From an uncultured bacterium (lineage in GTDB: Bacteria > Actinomycetota > Coriobacteriia > Coriobacteriales > Eggerthellaceae), in the NCBI GenBank assembly GCA_905215325.1, contig CAJMPP010000010.1, positions 1 to 62,225 of the forward strand: a stretch of 62,225 nucleotides of DNA. Reading direction: 5' to 3'. The position numbers and the translations under genes are program-made. The notes below the pieces were generated by a model. It saw nothing but the letters and a program-made list of their open reading frames with translations, had not been told where the DNA came from and searched no databases. Positions 37,408 through 44,299 of this stretch are shown piece after piece. How positions within the stretch are numbered: position 1 is the first letter of the stretch; each line of letters begins with the position of its first letter.

Positions 37408-37436
37408 CGCGGCTGCCGATTCGGCGGCCGCGTTTT
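37408..37436 (+). terminator. Terminator-like hairpin between ccmF and ccmA
   Basis: CGCGGC-T-GCCGA pairs with TCGGC-G-GCCGCG and is followed by TTTT. It could partially separate ccmEF from ccmABCD expression. Confidence 0.6.
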
Positions 37437-37494
37437 GCGCTAGACTAGCGGCAAATTGTTTGATTGCCGGCAGGGACGCGGGAAGGGAGAGCCA

Positions 37495-38214
37495 GTGGGA
37501 GAAGCATCGGCCATTCGCACGAAGAAGCTGTCGAAGGTGTTCGGCACGCGCAAGGCGGTGGACAAGGTTTCCATCGACGTGCCTCAAGGGGCGTTCCTTT
37601 CCATTTTCGGTCCGAACGGTGCGGGCAAGACCACGTTGTTGCGCATGCTGTCCACGCTGGCGCGCCCCACGGACGGCTCGGCGCAGCTTATGGGCATCGA
37701 CCTGAAGGAAGAGCCCGATGCTGCCCGCCAGCACATCGGGCTTATCTCGCACAACGCCATGCTGTATCCCGACCTTACTGCCGAGCAGAACCTGCTTCTG
37801 TACGCGAAGCTGTACGGCTTGGCCGACCCGCAAGCGCGTGTGTCGGAGCTTTTGGAGGCCGTGGAGTTGAAGCATCGCCGCCTTGACGTGGTGCGCACGT
37901 TCTCGCGCGGCATGACGCAGCGCCTGTCCATTGCCCGCGCGCTTATCCACGACCCCGACGTCGTGTTCCTTGACGAGCCGTATTCGGGCCTTGACCCGCA
38001 CGCTGTCGATATTTTCGACCAGCTTATCGCCAAGCATCGCGAGGGCCGCACGTTTGTCATGGTCAGCCATGACCTGCAGAAAGGCTTCGACATGTGCACG
38101 CACGCGCTGGTGCTGGCGCGCGGGCGCGTGGTGACGTTCGGCCCGAAGGAAGACTTCGACTTCGCCGAGTTTTCCGAACTGTACCGCTCGACCGTTGGAA
38201 TGGGGGTGGCGTAA
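37495..38214 (+). CDS. ccmA: Haem exporter ATPase CcmA
   Basis: ATPase of the CcmABC complex that releases holo-CcmE. The 239-residue protein has Walker A GPNGAGKTT, ABC signature FSRGMTQRLSIARAL, Walker B VVFLDEPYSGLD and the switch His in MVSHD. GTG at 37495 follows GGGAAGGGAGAG and is preferred over the upstream TTG at 37456. The separating hairpin at 37408-37436 and a weak promoter-like pair (TTGCGC at 37435, TTTGAT at 37459) suggest that it may have its own transcription start. ccmB follows directly. Confidence 0.9.
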   Translation: MGEASAIRTKKLSKVFGTRKAVDKVSIDVPQGAFLSIFGPNGAGKTTLLRMLSTLARPTDGSAQLMGIDLKEEPDAARQHIGLISHNAMLYPDLTAEQNLLLYAKLYGLADPQARVSELLEAVELKHRRLDVVRTFSRGMTQRLSIARALIHDPDVVFLDEPYSGLDPHAVDIFDQLIAKHREGRTFVMVSHDLQKGFDMCTHALVLARGRVVTFGPKEDFDFAEFSELYRSTVGMGVA

Positions 38215-38973
38215 ATGGCGCGCAAGCAAGCCGCGAAGGCCTCGCCGGCGCGCGTGGGCTCGGTGGCGCTTTCGGTGCCCAGCACGTTCGCGCAGTACAA
38301 AACCCTGCTGGCCAAGGACCTGCAGCAGGAGTTCCGCACGAAGGAGATGCTCACGTCCATGGGCATCTATGCGCTGCTGGTGCTTATCGTGTACGGCGCT
38401 TCGCTGGGCCAGACCGCGCAGGCAACCGACGTGCTGCAAATCTCCGGCGGCCTTTTGTGGGCGCTCATCGTGTTCACGTCGCTTCTGGGCCTGAACCGCT
38501 CGTTTGGACACGAGAAGGAGCAGGGCTGCATGGAGGGCATTTTGCTGGTGCCTATGGACCGCAGCGTGATCTTCTTGGCGAAAGCCACGTCCAATCTGCT
38601 GTTTTTGCTGGTGGTGGAAGTGGTGGCCGTGCCGCTGTTCTGGTTCTTCTTCCTGACCACGGCAACGCCGGGCCCCGATTTCATGCTGATGGTGGCGCCG
38701 CTTTTGGTGGGCACTATCGGCGTTGCGGGGATCGGTACGTTGCTTTCCACCATCACCGTGAACACGCGCGGCAAAGATGTTATGCTTGCCGTACTTTTCG
38801 TGCCGTTGATTTTCCCGCTGCTGTACGCATGCGCGTCGGCCACCACCGCCGTGGTGGTGGGGTCGGAAGGCTACTTTGACGTGTTCGTGCAGTCGCTGGC
38901 GCTTGCCGGCGGCTACGACGTCATCATGCTGCTGCTCAGCTGGGTGCTCTACGACTTTGTTATCTCGGCCTAA
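38215..38973 (+). CDS. ccmB: Haem exporter membrane subunit CcmB
   Basis: Membrane partner of CcmA. The 252-residue protein has a basic N-terminus (about 30 residues longer than the usual CcmB) and six membrane helices; the conserved family segment FGHEKEQGCMEGILLVPMDRS (residues ~98-118) and the DVMLAVLFVPLIFPLL helix are recognisable. The ATG directly follows the ccmA stop, indicating coupled translation. Confidence 0.88.
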   Translation: MARKQAAKASPARVGSVALSVPSTFAQYKTLLAKDLQQEFRTKEMLTSMGIYALLVLIVYGASLGQTAQATDVLQISGGLLWALIVFTSLLGLNRSFGHEKEQGCMEGILLVPMDRSVIFLAKATSNLLFLLVVEVVAVPLFWFFFLTTATPGPDFMLMVAPLLVGTIGVAGIGTLLSTITVNTRGKDVMLAVLFVPLIFPLLYACASATTAVVVGSEGYFDVFVQSLALAGGYDVIMLLLSWVLYDFVISA

Positions 38974-39159
38974 CGGTTTCGCCGGCCTGCCGGCCGGCGG
39001 ATCTGCTCGACGCTGTGGCCGCTTGTGGCACGTCGCCTAGCCGTTCAGCTGCACGGGCATGGACGAAAGGCCAATACCCGCTTGCTTCGCGACTATGCGA
39101 TGCGCCGCAAGCGCCCTCGCTTACTTTGATTGACCTGCGACTATATCGAAAGGAAGGAC

Positions 39160-39936
39160 ATGACGAACAAACCCGTGAAGCTGCCTGAGGCGGGGCAGTG
39201 GCCTGACAAGGTGGCGCCGTGGGCGCTGCTTGCGGGCATCGTGTTCTCTACGCTGGGCTTTCTCATGGCGTTTCTGTACGCCGGCCCCGTCAACGGTGCT
39301 GCCGTCGACGGCGTGGAGCTGATCGGCGGGCAGATGGTGGCGAACAAGCTGCTGCTGTCCCAGAAGATCTTCTACTTCCACATGCCGGCCGCATGCGTGT
39401 CGTTCATCGCCATGGCGTTCGCCTGCTACTACTGCGTGCGTTTTTTGGCCACGAAGAACCAGCGTTTCGACACGTGCGCGAAGGTGGCCATGGAGATCGC
39501 GTTGGTGTTCGTCATCATGACCATGATCACCGGCGATTTGTGGACGCGCTTCGAGTGGGGCGTGTGGTGGACGTGGGAGCCGCGCCTGACCACGTACCTA
39601 ATTCTCATGCTCATCGTTATCGCGTACTTCGTGCTGCGCAACGCCATCGACGAGCCCGAGCGTCGCGGCACGTACGCGGCCGTGCTTGGCATCATCGCAA
39701 CGGTTGACGTGCCCATCTGCTTCATGATCACGCGCCTGATTCCTTCAAGCATCCACCCCGTGGTGCTGCGCGAAGGCGGCATGAGCGGCGACATGGGCAT
39801 GACCGTGGGCGTGTGCATGATCGGCCTTCTGCTGGTGGGCTTCGCGCTGTATCGCTTCCGTTTCCGCCAGGTGCGCTTGCAGGAGCGCTTGCAAGCTCTG
39901 AAAGACGAGGTCGAGATCCTGGAAGAGGACCGCTAA
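39160..39936 (+). CDS. ccmC: Cytochrome c maturation protein CcmC
   Basis: Membrane protein that loads haem onto CcmE. The 258-residue protein has six helices, the tryptophan-rich WGVWWTWEPRLTTYLIL motif near residue 140 and two haem-ligand histidines (FYFHMPA near residue 79; SSIHPVV near residue 205). The ATG at 39160 has AAGGAAGG nearby. A 186-base gap precedes it with a GCCGGC-rich hairpin near 38990, so it may be separately expressed. The C-terminal tail (RLQERLQALKDEVEILEE) forms a short coiled coil. Confidence 0.9.
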   Translation: MTNKPVKLPEAGQWPDKVAPWALLAGIVFSTLGFLMAFLYAGPVNGAAVDGVELIGGQMVANKLLLSQKIFYFHMPAACVSFIAMAFACYYCVRFLATKNQRFDTCAKVAMEIALVFVIMTMITGDLWTRFEWGVWWTWEPRLTTYLILMLIVIAYFVLRNAIDEPERRGTYAAVLGIIATVDVPICFMITRLIPSSIHPVVLREGGMSGDMGMTVGVCMIGLLLVGFALYRFRFRQVRLQERLQALKDEVEILEEDR

Positions 39937-40026
39937 AGGCGCCGTTTCGTTATGCGGGCGCAAAACCCGCTTTCCGCTTGAATGCCCCGGCGCCCGGCGC
40001 GCCGCTTACCGCGAAGGAGAATCACC

Positions 40027-40212
40027 ATGAATCCCGTGCTTGTCGAAATCTACAGCACCGTTATCCCGTCCATGCCGTTCATTATCGCTGCATACGCCCT
40101 GCTGTGGGCCGTGCTGCTCATCTACGTGTTCGTGTCCATGCGCGGCATGAAGAAAACCGAGCAGCAGATCGCCGTGCTTGAAGAGGCTGTGGCGGAACTG
40201 AAGGCCAAATAG
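40027..40212 (+). CDS. CcmD-like small membrane protein
   Basis: A 61-residue protein with one membrane helix (~12-36; FIIAAYALLWAVLLIYVFV) followed by a charged tail (MKKTEQQIAVLEEAVAELKAK). Size, topology and position after ccmC match CcmD, which holds CcmABC and CcmE together, although CcmD is too short and variable for motif proof. The ATG has GAAGGAGA upstream. The frame is open from 39982, but that stretch is GC-rich and lacks a ribosome-binding site. Confidence 0.7.
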   Translation: MNPVLVEIYSTVIPSMPFIIAAYALLWAVLLIYVFVSMRGMKKTEQQIAVLEEAVAELKAK

Positions 40213-40218
40213 CCTGCG

Positions 40219-40227
40219 TGCTACAAT
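40219..40227 (+). promoter_or_regulatory. Candidate extended -10 promoter for galU
   Basis: TGC TACAAT, starting just after the ccmD stop codon and 77 bases before the galU start. There is no -35 consensus at the expected distance. Confidence 0.4.
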
Positions 40228-40303
40228 TGCCGAAGCGAATCGACGAGGCGTCGCCTTTGCGCGGCGCCTCGTGTCTATTCCCCCGAAGAAAGGTATGTCC
40301 CAT

Positions 40304-41125
40304 ATGAAGGCAATCATCCCTGCCGCTGGCCTGGGCTCGCGTTTCCTGCCCGCCACGAAGGCTCAGCCGAAGGAAATGCTGCTCGTTGTCGACCGCCCCG
40401 TCATCCAGTACATCGTGGAAGAGGGCCTGGCATCGGCCGCCGATGAAGTGGTTATCGTGAACAGCCACGACAAGAAGTCCATCGAGGAGCACTTCTCCCC
40501 GAACCCCGAGCTTGTAGCTATGCTGCGCGAGCGCGGCAAGGACAAGTATGCCGACGCCGTGGAACATGCCGGCGATCTCAACGTCAGCTACGTGTACCAG
40601 GATGAGCCGCTGGGCCTGGGCCACGCCGTGCACTGCGCTGCCGAGAAGACGGGCGACGAGCCGTTCTACGTGCTGCTCGGCGACGTCCTGGTCCCCGACA
40701 ACAACATGCTGCCTGCCATGCAGAAGGTCTCCGACGAGCACAACGGCGCCTCGGTCATCGCCGTCATGCCCGTGCCCGATGACCAGGTGAACCGTTTCGG
40801 CGTCATCGCCGGCTCCGCGATTTCCGACGATGTGTGGAAGATCGACAGCCTGGTGGAGAAGCCTGCGCTTGAGGATGCGCCCTCCAACCTGGCTGTGTTC
40901 GGCCGCTATCTGCTGTCCGCGCGCGTGATGGAGCTTCTGGCCGAGGCCAAGCCTACCGTCGGCGGCGAGATCCAGCTGACCGACGCGCTGGACGCGGTGC
41001 TCAAGGAAGAGGAGATGTATGCGCTCGTCATCGATCCGCAGGACGGTTTCGACACCGGCACCGTGGAAAGCTGGCTGGAGACGAACAACATCCTGTTCGA
41101 GCGTAAATACGGCAAGAAGGCCTAA
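40304..41125 (+). CDS. galU: UTP-glucose-1-phosphate uridylyltransferase
   Basis: Makes UDP-glucose, used for cell-surface polysaccharides and glycolipids; cytosolic. The 273-residue protein has the nucleotide-binding motif GLGSRFLPATKAQPKEMLLVVD at the N-terminus, the LGDVLVPD metal-site segment and VEKP near residue 184, all normal for bacterial GalU. ATG codons at 40295 and 40304 compete; 40304 is about ten bases from GAAAGG and begins MKAIIPAAG. It lies downstream of the ccm genes but is functionally unrelated and ends in its own terminator. Confidence 0.93.
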   Translation: MKAIIPAAGLGSRFLPATKAQPKEMLLVVDRPVIQYIVEEGLASAADEVVIVNSHDKKSIEEHFSPNPELVAMLRERGKDKYADAVEHAGDLNVSYVYQDEPLGLGHAVHCAAEKTGDEPFYVLLGDVLVPDNNMLPAMQKVSDEHNGASVIAVMPVPDDQVNRFGVIAGSAISDDVWKIDSLVEKPALEDAPSNLAVFGRYLLSARVMELLAEAKPTVGGEIQLTDALDAVLKEEEMYALVIDPQDGFDTGTVESWLETNNILFERKYGKKA

Positions 41126-41154
41126 GGCCTTCGGCGAAAACCTGTAACGGCTGG

Positions 41155-41184
41155 GCCGCTCGGTGATGTACCGGGCGGCTTTTT
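41155..41184 (+). terminator. Terminator after galU
   Basis: GCCGCTCGGT pairs with ACCGGGCGGC (one mismatch) around GATGT, followed by TTTTT. Confidence 0.8.
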
Positions 41185-41202
41185 CGTTGTCAGGGGAGGA
41201 GG

Positions 41203-41605
41203 TTCGGAAAAGCGCAGGGGAGGGGATCCGGAATAACGCCCGAAAAAAGGAGCGGCCCCGGCAGGAAGGGGAACCTGTCGGGGCCATTAAGGAGGGGATA
41301 TACGGCGCCGGTTCGTTGGCGCCGATTACCTGCTTTTAAGGAGAAAGCAGAGCGACGGAGGAAGGAGGGGAACCTTTCCGTTCGCTGGTATGCAGTATAG
41401 CCATTGACATTGAAGGCGTTATGGCAGCGGCTTGCGCATTTTGTGAAGCCGGCGGAAGGGCAGCTGCATTTCGTGCCCAAGAAAAGGGATGGGCCGCAAG
41501 TGAAAAGGGGGAAACTTGCGGCCCGAAAGGAGGGGAGGAACGATGCTTTAGCATCGCGATCTGCTATGGGAAGCAGGCAAGCGGTGGAAAGGGGATGTCC
41601 CGCTT
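41203..41605. ncRNA. Candidate structured RNA: array of eight hairpins with repeated AAGGAG(G)/AGGGGA motifs
   Basis: Eight inverted repeats in 400 bases: 41203-41233, 41254-41285, 41303-41324, 41330-41350, 41351-41386, 41491-41524, 41541-41556 and 41579-41605. Several stems are perfect over 7-12 base pairs. On the plus strand most loops are purine-rich (AAGGGGAA, TAAGGAG, AGGGGAA, GAAAAGGGGGAA), and AAGGAG or AAGGAGG occurs five times, in loops or between stems. The minus strand would show the matching UCCCC and CUCCUU motifs. A G-T pair in the second stem favours a plus-strand RNA. A TATAGT at 41620-41615 (minus) and T-runs after stems favour a minus-strand RNA. Strand and boundaries are undecided. 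Confidence 0.55.
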
Positions 41606-41861
41606 ACAAGGCTTACTATAGCGGCCGATGTTGAAGCGGGCGTGTCCGGGGAGTGGCTTTGGGGTGATGCGCTCGTGAGCGGAATGTGAATGCCCAGGAT
41701 ATGCCGTTACCTTCCCGTTGCCAAGCAGGTGGGAACAGGGTGGCAATCCCGTTGTTTCGCCTGATAAAAGCTGATGTTCTCTTTCCGTAACCTTATGGAA
41801 CGGGTTTGCGGGGTGCGCTTGTGTGCCTGCGATGCCCCTTTGCTTCGCTTCTTGGAGCCTT

Positions 41862-41870
41862 TGGTATCAT
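41862..41870 (+). promoter_or_regulatory. Candidate extended -10 promoter for the methyltransferase-like gene
   Basis: TGG TATCAT ends 23 bases before the start codon at 41894, implying a very short leader. TTGCTT lies 19 bases upstream as a weak -35. Confidence 0.4.
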
Positions 41871-41893
41871 GTTCGGGTCGAAAGGAAACATCC

Positions 41894-42793
41894 ATGCCTG
41901 ATATCCAGCTGCGGTTCCACCGCGATATGCTCGTGCTGTCCAGCCCCATCGCCCCCGTGCTTGCGCGCCAAGGGTTCGAGCTTGATGGCGATGTGGAATA
42001 CGCCACGCTCATGGAGCCCGAGGCGGTCGAGGACGCCCTCCGTCTGAACCTTATGGCCGGCGTGCAGTGCCTTGTCACCGAAACGGCCGGCATGACCCCG
42101 GCGCGCCTGGCGCATCGGGGCATGGCCGAGCGCCTGCCCGAGCTCGCCCGTGCCGCCGTCTCGTGCGCCGCGAAGCTGCGTCCCCAGCATGTGCTCGTGG
42201 AGCTTGGGCCGTGCGGCTTGCCGCTCGATGCGTCCAGCAAGGCGTCGCTCAACGAGAACCGTGACCAGTATGCCCGCGCGGTGCGCGCCTTCGAGGGCCT
42301 TTCCCTTGATGGCTTCTTCTTGAACGGGTTCTCCAACCCAAGCGACCTGAAGTGCGCGCTCATGGGCCTGCGCCAGGTCAGCGGCTTGCCTGTGTTCGCT
42401 TCCGTGAACGTGGGCGCCGACGGCGTGCTGGCAGACGGGCGGCATGGCTTCGGCGAGGCGCTTGACGTGATGGCCGAATTCGAGGCGAGCGTCGCCGGTT
42501 TTCGCACCCAGGCCCCTATCGAGGGCGCGTGCGAGCTTGCGCAGCAGGCGGCGAAGCTGCCCCTGCCCGTGCTCGTGCAGCTCGACGTCGTGGAGCATAA
42601 CCCCCGACAGCGCCAGGCGACGCCGGAAAACCCGTATCATCGCCCCGACGTCATGATGGAGGCCGCCCAGCGCCTTCGGGCGGCTGGTGCGCAGTTCCTG
42701 CGCGCAACCGGCCAGGCCACGCCCGCCTATGCCGGTGCCCTGGTCGCGGCTACGGAAGGCCTCGATGCGCATCGACCCGACGTGGAGGCGTAG
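41894..42793 (+). CDS. Homocysteine S-methyltransferase-fold protein lacking the zinc cysteine pair
   Basis: A 299-residue protein aligning by eye with homocysteine S-methyltransferases: an N-terminal region equivalent to DGAMGT..L (here SSPIAPVLARQG), a TETAGMTPARL segment in place of TNT.., a VELGPCGLPLD strand like SIGPCG, the DGFFLNGFSNPSDLKCAL helix, and a C-terminal GAQFLRATGQATPAYAGAL where functional enzymes have GGCCGTTP. The zinc-binding CC is therefore replaced by non-ligand residues. It may bind a methyl carrier or corrinoid without transferring to homocysteine, or have a different substrate. The ATG has AAAGGA upstream. It heads a short cluster with an 88-residue protein and MscS. 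Confidence 0.7.
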   Translation: MPDIQLRFHRDMLVLSSPIAPVLARQGFELDGDVEYATLMEPEAVEDALRLNLMAGVQCLVTETAGMTPARLAHRGMAERLPELARAAVSCAAKLRPQHVLVELGPCGLPLDASSKASLNENRDQYARAVRAFEGLSLDGFFLNGFSNPSDLKCALMGLRQVSGLPVFASVNVGADGVLADGRHGFGEALDVMAEFEASVAGFRTQAPIEGACELAQQAAKLPLPVLVQLDVVEHNPRQRQATPENPYHRPDVMMEAAQRLRAAGAQFLRATGQATPAYAGALVAATEGLDAHRPDVEA

Positions 42794-42798
42794 CCGCC

Positions 42799-43065
42799 AT
42801 GGCGAAGCTTGCGACGAACACGCGCCGCAGCGAGCATTACGGCCAGCTGCAGCGCGTCGTCGATTCGGTGTTCGCCGACGGCGGGAAGTTCGTGCGGCGG
42901 CTTGACGTGGTCGTCACGGCCGAGTCGTTCGACCTGCCCGACGACCTCGACGAGATCATCGCCTTGTTGCCGCCGGGCACCTATACGCGCCAGCGTCTGT
43001 GCGATCAGCTGAACTCGGCTATCGGCGGACATGCCTGGGGCCAGGTGTACGGTACGGTGGAATAA
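42799..43065 (+). CDS. Conserved-looking 88-residue protein of unknown function
   Basis: Starts six bases after the preceding gene's stop, with GGAGGCG about ten bases upstream, so cotranscription is likely. The product is soluble and mixed in composition: a basic N-terminus (KLATNTRRSEHYGQLQRVV), then an acidic helix (AESFDLPDDLDEIIALLPPG) and a TYTRQRLCDQLNSAIGGHAWG tail with one Cys and one His. No domain was recognised. Codon usage resembles that of its neighbours, which supports a real gene. Confidence 0.65.
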   Translation: MAKLATNTRRSEHYGQLQRVVDSVFADGGKFVRRLDVVVTAESFDLPDDLDEIIALLPPGTYTRQRLCDQLNSAIGGHAWGQVYGTVE

Positions 43066-43146
43066 CGGTTCTTGCGGGGCCGCGTCCCGGTTCGGGCGCG
43101 GCCTCGCGGCTTGAGGCGGGTCATCCGCGGAAGGGGCTTTCCTTAT

Positions 43147-43911
43147 ATGGAGGATTTCGAGCATGGCATCATATCGGCGGTGGGCAGCGCGTGGCTGGGC
43201 ACGCTCATAACCGTTGCGGTCATCATCGTGATCACGGCGGTGGTGGGGCATCTGCTCACGAAGTTCCTGCGCCGCGTGCTCAACTATTCCGACGAGCTGC
43301 CCTCGTCGTCGATCTTCATCAACATCGGCCGCGCCATCGTGTGGGTGGTGGGCGGATCGGTGGTGCTGTCCACATGCTTTGGCGTTGACGTGTCCGCCGC
43401 CATCACAGCGCTGGGCATCGGAGGCATCGCCATCTCGCTGGGCTTCCAGGACACCATCTCCAACCTGATCGGCGGTGTGCAGGTCAGCTTGTTGCGCATC
43501 GTCTCGCCGGGCGATAACATCTCGGTCGGCGGCGCTGCGGGCGTTGTGAAGGACGTGAACTGGCGCCATACCACCATCACCAACTCCAAGGGCGAGATGG
43601 TGGTCATCCCCAACTCCATCATCAACAAGACGTCGCTCGTGCACTTGCCGCCTACGGGCAAGGTGACGCTGTCCCTGGTGGTGGAAGGCGGCGGCGATGA
43701 TCTTGACGAGCGGGCCGGGCGCATCGAGCAGGCGGCGCTTGTTGCGGCGCGCCGGGTGGGCGCGGTGGAGACGGCGCCGCGTCTGTGGTTCACCGAGGTG
43801 GTCGACGCCGGTTTCGCCGGGTCGCTCATCTTCGCCATGGCAAGCGGCGAGGACGCCACGCCGGCGAAGGACGCAGTGCTGCGCGCCATAGCGCCGTTGA
43901 CCAGGCAATAA
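43147..43911 (+). CDS. MscS-type mechanosensitive channel
   Basis: Tension-gated channel that protects against osmotic downshock. The 254-residue protein has three predicted helices (~12-35, ~52-75, ~82-105). The pore-lining helix contains ALGIGGIAISLGFQDTISNLIGGV, the Ala/Gly-rich pattern of TM3, followed by the soluble beta domain with VVIPNSIINKTSL. It is shorter than E. coli MscS (286 residues) at the C-terminal end. The ATG at 43147 lies after GGAAGGGG; the frame is open from 43072, but that segment is arginine-rich and unlikely to be translated. A strong terminator follows. Confidence 0.88.
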   Translation: MEDFEHGIISAVGSAWLGTLITVAVIIVITAVVGHLLTKFLRRVLNYSDELPSSSIFINIGRAIVWVVGGSVVLSTCFGVDVSAAITALGIGGIAISLGFQDTISNLIGGVQVSLLRIVSPGDNISVGGAAGVVKDVNWRHTTITNSKGEMVVIPNSIINKTSLVHLPPTGKVTLSLVVEGGGDDLDERAGRIEQAALVAARRVGAVETAPRLWFTEVVDAGFAGSLIFAMASGEDATPAKDAVLRAIAPLTRQ

Positions 43912-43932
43912 TCGAATTTCGCATACGAATGG

Positions 43933-43976
43933 GCCGAGGACTCCGGAGGCAGATGCTTCCGGGGTCCTCGGCTTTT
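43933..43976 (+). terminator. Terminator after the mscS-type gene
   Basis: GCCGAGGAC...CCGGA arms pair with TCCGG...GTCCTCGGC, with two mismatches, and are followed by TTTTT. Confidence 0.85.
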
Positions 43977-44299
43977 TGCGTTTTAGCGGGTTGTGCTCGC
44001 TTGCTTCGGCGCGGTTCGGCGGCCTTGGCGGCAAGCAGCTCCTTCCCATGCCTGCGCACAGGGCTCCCAAGCGCATCGTTTCCTTCGCCTTGTCCGCGCG
44101 ACAGGCGCAGGTAAAGCGCTCGTGGCGAAGCGGGCGCTTTGTAAAGCGCCCCGGCCCGGCTTGTAAGCCGCGCGTAAAACCCCGTCACGCTTCGGTCATG
44201 GACCGCGTTTGCGGCCGTGCGCTTGCCGATGATGCGCGTACCATCCTCACCTGCAAGCTCGTTTTGCATGAGAAGACATCCGAAGGGAGTATACGTACT
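43977..44299 (+). promoter_or_regulatory. Leader region of the pst operon with phosphate-box-like repeats
   Basis: No gene. The segment contains four GTAA-type elements at 44111 (GTAAAGC), 44141 (GTAAAGC), 44163 (GTAAGCC) and 44174 (GTAAAAC). The last three are spaced by 22 and 11 bases, the one-turn spacing used by PhoB/PhoP direct-repeat boxes. A clear sigma-70 promoter could not be assigned. As the gap before pstS it is the natural place for phosphate control by the regulators at 49622-51037. Confidence 0.45.

Larger units (their letters stand above)
41185..41893. other. Gene-free 700-base region between galU and the methyltransferase-like gene
   Basis: No gene with a ribosome-binding site and normal codon usage was found. 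The left two-thirds (41203-41605) is an array of inverted repeats described separately. The right third (41640-41860) contains no strong hairpin; it ends with a TGG TATCAT extended -10. A lone TTGACA at 41404-41409 has no -10 partner. Confidence 0.5.

Noticed and set aside
41404..41634. A small gene starting at the TTG at 41404 inside the hairpin array
   Set aside because: No ribosome-binding site, and the frame runs through two perfect inverted repeats; the TTGACA there also has no -10 partner.
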